From positions 18,021,077-18,085,076 of the forward strand of contig NC_034009.1 in the NCBI RefSeq assembly GCF_000346465.2: DNA of 64,000 nucleotides, written 5' to 3'. The notes beneath the pieces were generated by a model. The model was not told where the DNA came from and did not search any database. It worked only from the letters and a program-made list of their open reading frames with translations. This document shows, piece after piece, positions 22,101 to 33,850 of this stretch. This DNA comes from Prunus persica. Lineage: Eukaryota > Streptophyta > Magnoliopsida > Rosales > Rosaceae. The position numbers and the translations under genes are program-made. Within the stretch, counting starts at the first letter, position 1, and each line of letters begins with the position of its first letter.

Positions 22101-25100
22101 AAAAAGAACAAAATTAATCCTTTTAATTAGCTGTAAACTGCACCCAGTCAAAAAGACAGGTATTGATTTAATCAATAAATCACTATACCATATAAGAAAG
22201 TCTAGCGAGAGAGGTAAGATAAAAAACATTCGATATAGAACAACCATACTCCAATAGTCCAGTTCGAAATTAATGCAAGTATATCACAAAGAACCTTCTA
22301 CCTAACAAAGTTTTATCAACCTATCATGCTAATGTGCTTAACGTTTGATATGGCACCCGCATTACTATATTCACTGTTACATTTAATTTAATTTATCTCA
22401 TAGCAAAAACAGTATAATGAAGCTTCTAGTAGTGTGGAAAGAAAACCAAATTTAATAATGAGGCTTCTAATAAGAATGTGTCTAATACCCCGTGGGCAAT
22501 CATGGGAAATCAGAAACCTATGAGGGATAATACTTGCTAGATTCTAGTTCACTATGTTTATAAAAGTAATTTGTGGTATTAGTTAGCTCCTCTAAGATAG
22601 CAAGAAGGAACCGCCTTTTTCAGAAACCGTTAGTAGCTTGATTTTGAATGTGTGAGGTGCATGGAAATTCCTTGGTCTGATCCAAAATCAAAAAGGTTAT
22701 GCAGCTGCTTGCCACCATGTGAAAGTCTTCTTCCCTAGTATGGTGCTAGGTTTCTCGAGGTTAGTCTAGGGGTCTAGATCCCAGGCTACCATTCTAATTT
22801 CTTTATCTGTGTATCACTGTATCTTAGTAAGATTATATTCACTCTCGAGTAATTTTTCAGATCATCCAACATATTTAGGTTACTATAAGAATGTGAAGAT
22901 AGACAAGTTCTCCATCAAGGAAAAGGTCCAACTAAAAACTAACAGCGGAGACATTACAAATATCTAAACATCCACTGCCAATTTTAAAACAAAAATTCAT
23001 GCTTTCAATGAAGGAAACAGTTAAATCCAAAAACAACTATAAAAATTAGATGGAAACTGCATCAACAATATCATAATTTGGGCCATGAGCTAGTTATCAC
23101 TTAACTCATAAGCAGATGAAGGAAACGAAGGTTACGCTAGTGTTGGAGTCAAGGTAACACAGATAAGGAAAATATTAAGGGGGGATTACACAACTGAAAG
23201 GACTAGAAATCCAGCCACAGCCCTTGCCACACAAAAAAGAAAAAATAGGAAAAACATGGAAGCATATGAGACATTGAAAGTTTATGTTCTCCCCTCTTCC
23301 CACTACCCAAAATAAATCAAAGAAATCCCCCGAACAATAAAAGAAAAAAAGGTCATAAACCTTCAAACATTGTCCTCATTAAAATATGATTACCCACTAT
23401 GGAAATTATAAAGATTTTTAAAGAAGAGTACATCATAATATAATTGCCAAAGCTGGACCTTACCTGACGAATTTGATGGCAGAGAAAAACAGTGATGGAA
23501 ATCACTAAGGTAAGCATTTTCGTGGACCTGAAACGTTCAAACTTACTCAGACAGTATGACAGGCATATTTTCTTTTTAATAGAAACATTTTTATTCAAAT
23601 TGTAAGGATCAAAACAAGGCCATTTAGCACACGGGTAAAAAGAAAACACTAGCCGGTGAAACAGATACAAGGCCACTCAACACATAACTAACCAACCAAC
23701 CATAAAACAAACCCTTAAGATACTACAGCCAGCAGATTGCGCATAATTATAGGATAGGGTACATCCTTAAAGGCAGGGGAAGTTGATGCCCAAAGGGCAG
23801 CCCAAAACTTCACTCTATCCCATAACTCTGCCACTCCCACTCCCTTATAATCCTCAAAAATTCTCCTGTTACGTTCCATCCATAGGTTCCAAACCACTGC
23901 CTGCATCAGACTTCCCCAGAGAATTTTGGCTTTCTTTCCCCTTCCCAAAGCATCAAATCTGATGGAAAAAAGTTCAAAGCAGCCTTCTGGTATTACCCAC
24001 ACCGTGTTCACTTCCTTCAATAGTGTCTCCCACAACTTTAGAGAGAAAGGGCAATGAATCAGGAGATGGTCCACGCTCTCCCCTGCCTTATTACATAGAG
24101 CACACCAGTGAGGGCTAATGCACAAATAGGGACACGGTCTCTGTAATGTATCACCTGTATTTAGTTTTCCCAACACCGCTTGCCACACAAAGATCTTAAC
24201 TTTCGGAGGAGTCTTGGCCTTCCAAATTTGAGTGTACGGGGAGAATATCTCCCCCTCATCACAATTCTGAATATGAGAACAGAAAGAATGACAGGTGAAG
24301 AGTCCAGAGGGGTCAAGCTTCCATCTTCTCATATCCAATCTGGAAGTGATCACCCTCACACCCTCCAATAAATCCAGCAATCTAGCCGCCTCCGTTATAT
24401 CCAATTCATTGAGATTCCTCCTGAAACCGAAATCCCAACTGAGAGCGAACCCATCTGAGCCCGTAAAAGAGGAAATATTGTGATTTTGCTTTCTGGACAA
24501 ATTGAAGAGTCTAGGAAACACCTCTTTCAAAACACCATCCCGGCTCCAATCATCCTCCCAAAATCTGACCCTAACTCCACAACCTACCACGAAAACACAG
24601 CCTTGAAGAAACAAATTATAGCCGCTAGAAATGTCCCTCCAAGGGCTGCGACAAGATCCCCGAGTCACAGGTTTAGCATCCCACCCATTTGTATCCATTC
24701 CATAAATACTTCTGATCACTTTATGCCAAAGAGCATGAGGTTCGTTAGGAAACCGCCAAAGCCATTTTGCCCGCAAAGCTGCACTCCTAGCCCTCAACGA
24801 ACGCACCCCTAACCCTCCACAGAATTTTGCCTTGCCCACAACCTCCCAACTCACAGCGTGGTTTCTTTTCCCATCCAAACCTTCCCACAAGAAATCCCTC
24901 ATAAGCTTCTCGATTCTATTGGCTACTCCAATGGGAATCCTGAAAAGGGACATGTAGTAGATCGGAATACTACACAACACAGCCTGAATCATTGTGAGTC
25001 TTCCCCCTTTGGATAGGCAAGCTCGCTTCCATTTTTGTAATCTATTCTCCACCTTTTCCACAACGGGATCCCAAAACTTTATCGCCCTGGGGTTCCCGCC

Positions 25101-27985
25101 TAGGGGAAGACCCAAATACGACATAGGCCAAGCCCCCACTTCGCATCCCCAAGCCCCAGCCAGCTCATTCAGCAGCCCATCATCCAGATTAATGCCAACT
25201 AGAGAACATTTTGATACTGAAATGATTATTAGTGTAATTTATGTTTGGCTTGATATACTTGTTGCACCCCTTTTATACAAAGTTAAGTTTTTCATGTTAT
25301 GAGAGCTCTGGTTGACTATTTCATCCTGTATCCAAATACAGGCGACTCAACTTCAAGTAAGTTTTTCAGTTTTGCATGTGAAAGGCCCGTAGTTGATTCA
25401 AGTTTTTGGGGAGGCTTTAATAACAAATGATTGTCCTATAAGCGTAATCTTTTGGGATCCACAGTTTCTCAATAATCCTAACTATACTATGAGTACTTCG
25501 ACTGTAATCAAACACATATCCCGAAGTAGCCACCAGAGAAACCTATAACATAATACAGACTCACGAGATCACTCACTCCTTTCATATCTCAGAGGATTAT
25601 TGGGGAAATAAATTATTTTAATTAAAAATAAATATTCAATAAGTACAAAACTGCTTTAAAGTAAAGTATTAAACATTTCTTATCCATATAGAGTCTGAGA
25701 AACAATGCGGATACTTTTAGTTTTTGTGAATATGACAACATAAACTAATAAATGACAAAACTTCTGAAGTTTCAAAAAGGATACCAATCTAATAAAAGTA
25801 TGTGGATTTTTAAACTCAACGATCAGAGCAAGTATGTGGATTTTAAAACTGAGTCACCTCTCTGAAATGAATTCTCATATTAAGTTTGATGACCAATTTC
25901 TGAACGAAGTATTGAGGAGACAGAAGGTAAAATGATTGCTATATATTTCTTGACGAAATCTTTGTGATGAGCTTTATAACCTTAAAAGAAAACATAAAGA
26001 GAACCAGAATTTGTTTATCTATGGTTCAATGCATCAGAGTAGCACATTGGTATCATTGGTAATTTTTTGTGACATTATTCCTGTTATCAACGCTTCATGC
26101 ATAGTCTAATCCATTATTTGTCTGTGTAACAACATATTAGTTAGCATTCGATAAATAAATTGTTCACATAATGAGGGAAACACTATCTATCCTCCATGAG
26201 TTGACAAAACCCAAAGGCCAAAAACCACCTCCAAGAAGAACAACGATTACATCATATATGTATTGCTTACCACACTCTCAGAATTATGACGACACCTCCC
26301 AGCACAGAAATCAAAAACATTTGAATATTTCCCTGCCAAGAGAAAACTGTGAGCACACATTATCCCAAGAAAAAATAATGTTCAGGGGTAAATATATTTC
26401 TTGATTGCCACTGCAAGGGGCAAAAAAGAGGTTTCACAAGACTAATTCCATGCAATGGATAAAGGGGATAAATAGTCAAATCGGGACTTCTAATCTTCCA
26501 AAACCTAGTAGAAATAGCGGTTGAACATTCATTTATCAATGTGCCCTAAAGCTGTCAGACTCTTCATGCAAAGATCATTTTGTGGATTTTTAAACTCAAC
26601 AATCTCTGAAATGAGATCTAATGCAGCATCAGAGCAGCGAATGCTCAAGATTAGTCTCCGAGAAAAGATTCAAAACCTTCTACTATTTAAAATTGTACCT
26701 GCAGTAGCTGGTTTGGCAACCTTCACATTCATTACTTGTTCCTCTTTTATCTGCACAATAAAACCCACTAATACTGAAACTTACAATATTAAAAAGAGAA
26801 CAGAAAAACACAAAGGAAATAATATAGACAATGGAAAATGGTAATACAAAATTTGAAGAATTCAAGAAATTACCCTTGAGGGATTTAGACAGCATGAAAC
26901 ACAATATTCATAAGAATCACAACACTCTGAAACTACATTGCAGCCACTGCAGACAAAAGGGAGGCAGGAATGTTGTTAATTTGCTCAATCTTCCGATAAA
27001 GAATTTCAGAGTTCTACTTAGTGAAAAACTCACTGACAAGAGAATTTTTCTCCTTTTTCAGGGCAGCAGCGAGACTGCGGATTTAAAGACAGAGCGTCAC
27101 AGACATGGCCTACAATGCAAATATAGATTATATAAATAAGTAAACAAAACATGATACGTTATCAGAAGATTTTTGATAAGTTATAAGCAAAAAAAGGACA
27201 AACTTGAAAACTAATGGCACAAGAAGAAACTTAGAGAGGGGCAAGCTGACCATTATCATCAGATAGTAAGTATCTTCCTAGGACCGTATTTTTGCAAATG
27301 CGCCTCCCTTGAAATCCAACATCCTTCCTGTAAATTTGAAGGGAAAACGAACATGTTGTAAATTGTAACAGTACGAGCATATCATCAACTAGGGGAGAGC
27401 CATAACAAAAATGTACAAAATATAGCACCAAACCACTGAGACACAAGCAATCGAAAGGAGCAATTGTGTTGTGGGATAAACCAAAGAATAAAGAGAAGTA
27501 CAATAACCCACAGTAACAAATAGCACATAGAATAGCAGTCTGTCACTATTTGACCCAAAGAAAAACATAAGAAATTTCCAATAGTAATGCATCCATATTC
27601 TTTTCAAATTCAGTTTCACGAGCAAAATTGGTAGATACTGTATTACGTTTGCTTCTTCTCTGTTAGTTATTGGCAGATACTGTATTAATACTATTAAATA
27701 AATAAACAAGAAATAAAACCCATGCCCAGTACGGGAAAGCCATCAAGATTCAAAATTCAGAAGAACATAAACAAGAACCCAAGCAGCATTACCACAAGAT
27801 TCAACCTTTTGCCCCCATTTCCTCTGTTTTCTCAGCAACCAAAGAGACGAACCAAAATTATATTGAAAATAGAAAACAGAAAAATGAAAAATGTACCTGA
27901 TGGCTGAGATTCTTGGGGAGAATTGAAGGATTAATAGGTGAAAGAATAGCAAGAATAAGTTTAATCTGGAAATGGACATTTTCAT
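19126..27985 (-). CDS. SPRING1-like: SPRING1/C12orf49-like (UPF0454) cysteine-rich secretory protein, 11 exons
   Basis: Coding exons on the minus strand: 27985-27897, 27327-27251, 27109-27034, 26946-26874, 26750-26699, 26332-26271, 23527-23464, 22063-22027, 21913-21827, 20327-20234 and 19218-19126. All junctions are GT-AG and phases join without a stop, giving 267 residues. Residues 1-28 form a hydrophobic signal peptide or anchor. Residues 41-100 carry the family signature: CKNTVLGRYLLSDDNG, then paired Cys (SRCC, SECC) and YEYCVSCCLNP. Residues 129-156 hold DFCAGRCRHNSESV and a conserved HENAY. N162 (NSS) is a possible N-glycosylation site. Residues 170-267 are a second Cys-rich domain ending HTRRLCPCA, absent from the animal protein (about 205 residues). 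Animal SPRING acts in the Golgi on Site-1 protease and SREBP processing. The plant role is unknown, so only lumenal secretory-pathway residence is inferred. ATG at 27985 is the first in frame before the signal peptide. Confidence 0.88.
23565..25218 (-). mobile_element. 5'-truncated LINE (L1-type) in intron 6
   Basis: An uninterrupted reading frame runs from about 25218 down to the stop at 23715, collinear with the 3' half of plant L1 ORF2. It has the post-RT segment (YLGLPLGG, KWKRACLSKGGRLTMIQAV, SIPIYYMSLFRIP), a thumb region (FGGLGVRSL-like, here CGGLGVRSL), and near the C-terminus a zf-RVT zinc-knuckle domain (PPKVKIFVWQAVLGKLNTGD, CALCNKAGESVDHLLIHCPF). The catalytic FADD box and endonuclease are missing, as expected from 5' truncation. 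The 3' end shows an A-rich tail in minus-strand sense (AAAAATGTTTCTATTAAAAA). Absence of stops over 500 codons suggests a fairly recent insertion. It lies in sense orientation within intron 6 of the SPRING1-like gene. Confidence 0.9.
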
Positions 27986-28122
27986 CTGGGGCAAGGAATA
28001 TGGAAGTTGAATTTTTGGGCTCTTCTGGTTCTAAGAGATGCTATTAAAATTGGGGGTGGGTTGAATCGAAGATCATCAAGGAGGAGAAAGAAAACTTCTT
28101 TCTGATAATTTGGAGAGGCAAT

Positions 28123-28131
28123 GTATATAAA
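28123..28131 (-). promoter_or_regulatory. Candidate TATA box of the SPRING1-like gene
   Basis: Minus-strand CTTTATATAC lies about 140 bases upstream of the ATG and two bases from the end of the MITE at 28134. Distance suits a short 5' UTR. Inferred from motif and position only. Confidence 0.45.
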
Positions 28132-28133
28132 GA

Positions 28134-28379
28134 GAGTAATGCTATTTGGACACACAACATTGACCACCTTAAATGACCATTTTATGTGGCAATTGATGTG
28201 TCATGTCATGTCAATTAATGAATGTCGTCATATCAATTAAAAATAAATTCAAAAACCCTAGCATTCCTAGTGAGTGGCCTCATGGCAACATTCATTAATT
28301 GACATGGCATGACACATCAGTTGCCACATAAGGTGGTTAGTTAAGATGGTCAATGTTGTGTGTCTAAATAGCATTACTC
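28134..28379. mobile_element. MITE with ~92-bp terminal inverted repeats (246 bp)
   Basis: Both ends start GAGTAATGCTATTT and pair over about 92 bases with few mismatches, leaving a loop of about 60 bases (28226-28285). Almost the whole element can fold as one hairpin. A flanking target duplication could not be resolved. It sits immediately upstream of the SPRING1-like promoter. Confidence 0.88.
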
Positions 28380-29051
28380 ATATTAGTTTGTCAAAGGGTA
28401 AACACATCAAGGTACTAGGCTCTTCGGATTTGACAAGATTTGGAGGGATATTTGATATAAAAAAAAAAGTGGGAAAATTGTATTATTGGTCTTGTAATTT
28501 ATGTTTGATTGTAGTTTCTAAGAGCAACTCCAGCGGTATGACCAAGCCTCGGGTTGGGGGATGAAAAAGCCAAAATCCGTTTCCAGCGAGGAGCCCAAGC
28601 CGGGGCTGGGAGTGGATCCCACGAAGATGGACTAGCCCGAAGACCAATTTCGCCCGAGCTCGAGCTCGAGGGTTGATGACGTCAAGCGCGACATCAATGA
28701 CGGTTTAATTTTTTTTACCGTTGGCGCATGCACGCGCCAACGGTAAAAAAAATTTAAACCAGCGTGCGCTGACGTTAGCCCTGTACAAGCTCCAACGGGT
28801 AGAAGACAGGTGTCACGCCCCCAGCGCTCTGATCTGCTTCTCCTCCTCCAATCCAACGGCTGACATTTTTTTGGCAATAAATTTAAGAAAAAAATACTAA
28901 AAAATTCTGATTTTTTTTCCTTCTATAAATACCTATCAATACCCATCACTTTCAACACCAAACCTCATACATTTTATTCTACTTCTACCATTATTTACTC
29001 TTTACTCAACATTTTCCTCTCTTTCACATTGTATTTTTATTTCTTATCTTT

Positions 29052-30210
29052 ATGGCTTTTTCTATCGAAACCGAAGGGGCGTGGAGTACCATGGAAAATG
29101 TTTCCTTGTCTGAGGCTTGGCTCCAAGTTTGTCATTGTCCCGTGTCAGGCAATGAGATGAAATTTTTTCATATGTGGAAAAAATTCATGCCGAATTTTGT
29201 GAAAAAATTCCGAGGTCGACTCGTACGGAAATGACATTGTCTAGTAGGTGGAAAATTCTCAATAAAGAGTTGGGAAAATGGAGAGATTCCTTGGCAAAAA
29301 CGATGGACAACTATAAAAGCGGGGAAAATCGTACTAACGAGGTAAGTATTTTGTAATTTTCATTTTATTAAGTTTAATTTTCATTTTAAATATTTTGTTA
29401 ATATTTCTTGCATTTTCAATATTTTGTTAATATTTCTTGCATTTTAAATATTTCCTTAATATTTCTTGCATTTTAAATATTTTGTTAATATTTCTTGCAT
29501 TTTCAATTGTTTCTTAATATTTCTTGCACTTCCAATTTATTTGTAAGGTTAATTGCATTTCCAATTTTTTTATTTTTGTTACTTGCATATCCAATATATT
29601 TTAAATATTTCTTGCATTTCCATTTTTTTTAAAAAAATAGATGATTCAAGCGCAGATGTGGTTTGGTGCAACTGGGCAAGGCAAAAAAAGTTTCAACCAT
29701 CATGAATGTTGGGAGGTGGTGAAAAATTGCAAACGCTTCATAATTATTCCCACAGGTCCCGCTGTTATGTTAAACGTGACGCCACTCCGTGATTCAATGA
29801 CTTCAGATTCATCTATCGATTCCCCTATGAGTGAAGACTCACCCATCGAAAAGGAGCCGAGGCCCATTGGCCAAAAGGCTACAAAGGCAAAGAAAGCGGG
29901 TAATTCGAGCAATAATATATCAAAAAATTTGGAGGAAATTGCAAGGCAGAACCAAACCAGAATTGAAATGGAGCAGAAACGCCAAGAGAATAAGATGGCA
30001 ATTCGAGCTGAGTATGCACAAGAAAGGGAGTATTTGCTCAAAAAATAGATATGCAAGACGGATCGGGAAACTATGGCGATGGATACAAGCCATATGTCCC
30101 TTGAAACAAAACAATTTTGGAAACTAGAACGAATGGATGTTATGAGAAGAAAACTTTTCCAAGAAGATGGGCCTCGCAGCACGGATTGGTTAAATGATGA
30201 AAACCATTAA
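29052..30210 (+). pseudogene. Harbinger ORF1 (Myb-like / NAM-associated domain protein), broken
   Basis: Exon 1 opens MAFSIETEGAWSTMEN and gives VSLSEAWLQVCHCPVSGNEM, the Myb/SANT-like module of plant Harbinger ORF1. A single-base frameshift near 29205 moves the reading to STRTEMTLSSRWKILNKELG. A donor (GAG|GTAAGT near 29342) and an acceptor (AAATAG at 29640) bound an intron of about 300 bases containing a decayed AATATTTCTTGCATTT tandem repeat. Exon 2 (29641 on) carries the NAM-associated C-terminal region with KNLEEIARQNQTRIEMEQK coiled coil. A stop at 30046-30048 precedes an in-frame tail ending DGPRSTDWLNDENH at 30210. The protein normally partners the transposase for DNA binding and nuclear import. 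Confidence 0.8.
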
Positions 30211-30565
30211 ATTAGTTGGCATACCTTTTATGTATTTGTATTTTTCATGTTTTCTATTAAAGTTGTTGTAATTCATGTATTTTATTTTAGTAGTAGTAAT
30301 TCTTAATGACTTGTATTGGATTTCTTTATTTAATAAACAAAGCATTCCATAAAATACTTTTTTATTCAACATATTCCATACATCAAGCAAAACATAAGTC
30401 AAATAAAAAAAAACTACAAACAACGCACAATAATAATAACAAACCACAATCAAACCATAATAAATAAAAAACAACACAACCAAACCATAACTAAATAAAA
30501 CATAACCAAAGCATCTATGCTCCATCATTCATCTTCATTGCCTTTCACCGCCCATAGATGCTCCA

Positions 30566-31902
30566 TCAAATCAAGTGATGCATTTCATGAATATATGAAG
30601 ATTGCATCTCTGTATATCGATCTATCATCTGGGTCATCAAACGACCATCCCTCACCAAAGGTTCTGGCTCAAACGGTTCTCCACTTGGCCCCATGGGCCT
30701 TTCATAAATTTGTGTCAAGACCGTGTTCATGGGATCCGGTTTGTAGACCTCTACAGCATCATAATCGTACTCATCCTCCACAATCATATTATGGAGGATG
30801 ATGCAAGTCATCATAATGTTTCTGAGGATCTCCTCATCAAACATACGGGCCGCACCTCGAATAATCAATCACCGAGCTTGAAGGATGCCAAAACACCTTT
30901 CGACATCTTTCCTGTATCCTTCTTGATAGGTAGCAAATAATTTTTGCTTCTAGGATCGAGGATTCGGAATGGATTTAACAAATGTGGTCCACCTTGGGTA
31001 GATGACGTCAGCTAGTTAATACTCTGTCTGGTAGACTGCATTGTTGACTTGATAGGTGTATTGAGGCCTTGGCCTCTCAAAACATCGTTGAAGACCGGGG
31101 ACTGACCCAGCATGTTGAGGTTATTTTGGGATCCGTCAACTCCGAAGAAGGCATGCCAAACCCATGTGTCGAAGCCAGCAACGGCTTCAAGGATGATACT
31201 TTTTTGGTCTTTTCTATTTTCGTAATCACTTGCAAGGCAGTTGGGGAATTCTTCCATTGCCAATGCATGTAGTCGATGCTACCAATCATTCCTAGAAATC
31301 TTTGAGCTTTGGCTTTTTGTAGAAGGCATTAGAGGTCCCTAAGAGTAGGTCTACGCAGATAGTCCCTAGTGTACAGAGTTTCAACTGCATCACAAAATCT
31401 TACCAAAGCCTGCAACGTAGTGGACTTCCCCAAGTGGGCAATCTCATCAACCTGATCAGCGGATGCTTCATACGCCAACATTCGTATAATAGCTGTAAGC
31501 TTTTGCTTTGGAAGAAGTCCCAAAACCTCAGCAGCATCACACTTTTGAACAAAGTATGCATTATAATTACAAATATCATGCATGACTTTATTAAACAAAT
31601 GAGGTTGCATTCTAAATCACCTTCAAAAATCAACATCAAAGTACAAAGAAGTTGGGATAAAATAATCTTCCAAAAGATTCTTACCCCAAGAATGCCTATG
31701 TCTGTCCACATTCCGGTGACGGCTGACTTGTGAACCACGGCGGCGACCTTAGTTCTCTTCATCTTGCAAAGCCACTGCTATGACAACTTGTTCATCGACT
31801 TCTCTCTGCAACATATTTATTTCATATGCTCTACGGTTTCTCTCATTTGTTTCTCGCTCTTGCCTCTCTAAGCATCTCCTAAATTCTTCCATTGAGAATG
31901 AA
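30566..31902 (-). pseudogene. Harbinger transposase, multiply disrupted
   Basis: Starts MEEFRRCLERQERETNERN at 31902, similar to the copy at 6432, with a stop soon after (EEN, then TAA). Recognisable segments are MQPHLFNKVMHDICNYNAYF, the first Asp in GSIDYMHWQWKN, the second region GSQNNLNMLGQS (Asp changed to Asn), and the C-terminal MMTCIILHNMIVEDEYDYD. Several frame changes and stops separate them. It is more decayed than the transposase at 5209-6432 although its element is end-complete. Confidence 0.85.
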
Positions 31903-32625
31903 TGGAGTATGAATTCTAAACTCTGAGAAATGGAAATATAGGAAGATGTGGTGTGAGAGTTATGAACTGAGCCTCTAGTTTTATAGAAAATTTTGGCAAT
32001 ATAGAGATGCCACGTAGCTTGATTTGATTGGATGAAAATCTTATCTGAAATTTGAACCCAAAAATTTATCTAAAATTTGAATTTTGAACCAAAAAATCTT
32101 ATCCGGAAATTTTATCCAATTATGAATAGTCTTGACACGTAGGAATCCGGAAATCTTATCCAAAAATATTATCCAAATTAATTATTGAGGTAAAATAATT
32201 TGTGAAAAAAACAAAAAAATGAATAGTAATTGCCCTTTGTCATGGCAACGGGTGGAAACACACAATACTATTTGCCAGGGCAATCACTATTCACGTGAAT
32301 AGTGCCTGCCCTAGCTTCCCCCTTGCCATGGCAAAAAGGGAATGGGTGGAGTTGCTCTAATGGTTTAGACATTTTTAATCTGAATTGGTACTGAAAGCGT
32401 ACATTTAGTTATTAAGTTCACCAAGGTAGAAAATGAACATCATAAAAAGTAAAAAATGTATGAAAGTACCAAAGTACCCTTAAAGTCTTAGATATTGTTT
32501 GGTTGTAGTTCCAATTAGACTGTTCATTTCGAAGGAAAAAAAATAATTAGGCATGTACGAATAATACGCCCAAGTGTGTGTACCCTTTTGGAGTATAATT
32601 GGAACTACATGCATATAATATTTTA

Positions 32626-33487
32626 GGATAAATTACTCAAATGGTCCTCAAACTTGTACGCGATTTACATTTTGGTCTCTAAATTAAATTATTAATCCAA
32701 ATGGTACATAAACTCTATTTTAATCGCCCATTTGATCCAACCGTTACATTCTGTCAATATATACTGTTAAATATGAGGGCAAATTGATCATTTTGTACGT
32801 TAAAAATAAAATAAAAACTCTCTCTCTCTCCATATTCCCCCATGGTCACCACCCTCAAGCTCCAACCCCCAAACCCATCCCACAACCACTCTCCACCCAA
32901 ACCCATCCAACAACCACCCTCCACCCAAGCTAGCAACTATAGAAACAAAAAAGAAAAAAATCTTCCACAAATCCCAAACCCACGATTCCATTCATACAAT
33001 CCCATCTCATCTGCCTTAAACTCAAAACCTCCACAAAACCCCAAACCAACTAACCCAATTCCCTCAAAATCTCCCAATTCTCTCTCACTCAGCTCCACCA
33101 GGACAACCCCGAATTCGAAGGCTCCATCAGAGCCTAATTCAAGCACTGACACTGTATTAAAGGCCCACATGAAGACATTGACTTCTCAAAACCCCGAAAC
33201 AAGAAGACCCACAACAATGCCAAAGCCGAAAAGCCGGATACTGTGCTGGCTGGGAAGTTAGTTGGCATTAGAGGCGATAACGCAATCAAGAAAATTGTCC
33301 CTAAAATTTGTTAATTATGAAAAGTCGTATTTGCCCTTAAAATTTGGTTACATTTAACAGAAAATGTAACGGCTGGATCAAATGAGTGATTAAAATAGAG
33401 TTTATGTACCATTTAGACTAATAATTTAATTTAAGGACCAAAATATAAATCGGGTACAAGTTTGAGGACTATTTGAGTAATTTACCC
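32626..33487. mobile_element. Mutator-type element, 862 bp, perfect 9-bp target duplication
   Basis: Inverted ends (GGATAAATTACTCAAATGGT against the complement of the right end) pair over about 150 bases. The flanks are AATATTTTA at 32617-32625 and 33488-33496, a perfect 9-bp duplication. The interior contains a plus-strand open frame at 32842-33261 (139 codons), Pro/Ser/Thr-rich, in a family of elements that often carry CT-rich leader-like inserts. Confidence 0.9.
32842..33261 (+). other. Pro/Ser/Thr-rich open frame inside the Mutator-type element
   Basis: The 139-codon frame begins MVTTLKLQPPNPSHNHSPP and is rich in Pro, Ser, Asn and Lys with no recognised domain. It may be a captured exon or a by-product of CT-rich sequence. 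Confidence 0.25.
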
Positions 33488-33496
33488 AATATTTTA

Positions 33497-33565
33497 AATT
33501 AATTTACAAAAGAACAAATATGGCATTGGTGTCACACCAACATACACAGATTTTGCTTTATTTAT
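33497..33565. repeat. Inverted-repeat arm, partner at 35905-35940 plus 43566-43625
   Basis: AATTTACAAAAGAACAAATA, GGCATTGGTGTCACACC and CACAGATTTTGCTTTATTT appear in inverse complement on the far side, where the partner is split by the Copia element. The pair bounds about 2.3 kb of pre-insertion sequence, so it may be the terminal repeats of an older element. Confidence 0.7.
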
Positions 33566-33769
33566 ATCATGATCACAACCATAGTATTAAATATCGATAT
33601 TATCGGTGATAATATCGTTTTTTTGAGTGGGAGATATTTTCGCACATATCCATTTAATTATTGTCAATATATCGATATTATCGAGATAATGTCGTGGACG
33701 ATAATTTCAACATTTTTCATGCATTATTTGGACAATATATCGCGATATTATTAAAATGTTGAAAAGTCT

Positions 33770-33850
33770 CGCTCTTGCGCACAGAGGGATTCGAACCCCC
33801 CCTTTCTCAATCAACCACAGCGCCTTATCCAACTCGCTGCTGTTGAGTTT
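33770..33850 (-). repeat. tRNA-like sequence (SINE head or tRNA pseudogene)
   Basis: On the minus strand GGGGTTCGAATCCCTC is a good pol III B box, and CAGCGAGTTGGATAAGGCGC upstream resembles an A-box/D-arm region. A full cloverleaf does not form and no CCA-adjacent acceptor pairing is visible. It is probably a SINE head or degraded tRNA. Confidence 0.4.

Larger units (their letters stand above)
28522..32357. mobile_element. End-to-end PIF/Harbinger transposon, 3836 bp
   Basis: Ends are GAGCAACTCCAGC and its complement (GTGGAGTTGCTC), flanked by the TAA target duplication (28519-28521 and 32358-32360). The two genes converge: ORF1 on plus (29052-30210) and transposase on minus (31902-30566). 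A perfect inverted pair TTACCGTTGGCGCATGCACG near 28715-28747 lies just inside the left end. Both genes are broken, so the copy is not self-sufficient. Confidence 0.92.

Noticed and set aside
33770..33850. Functional tRNA gene
   Set aside because: A B box is present, but no paired acceptor stem or complete cloverleaf could be drawn.
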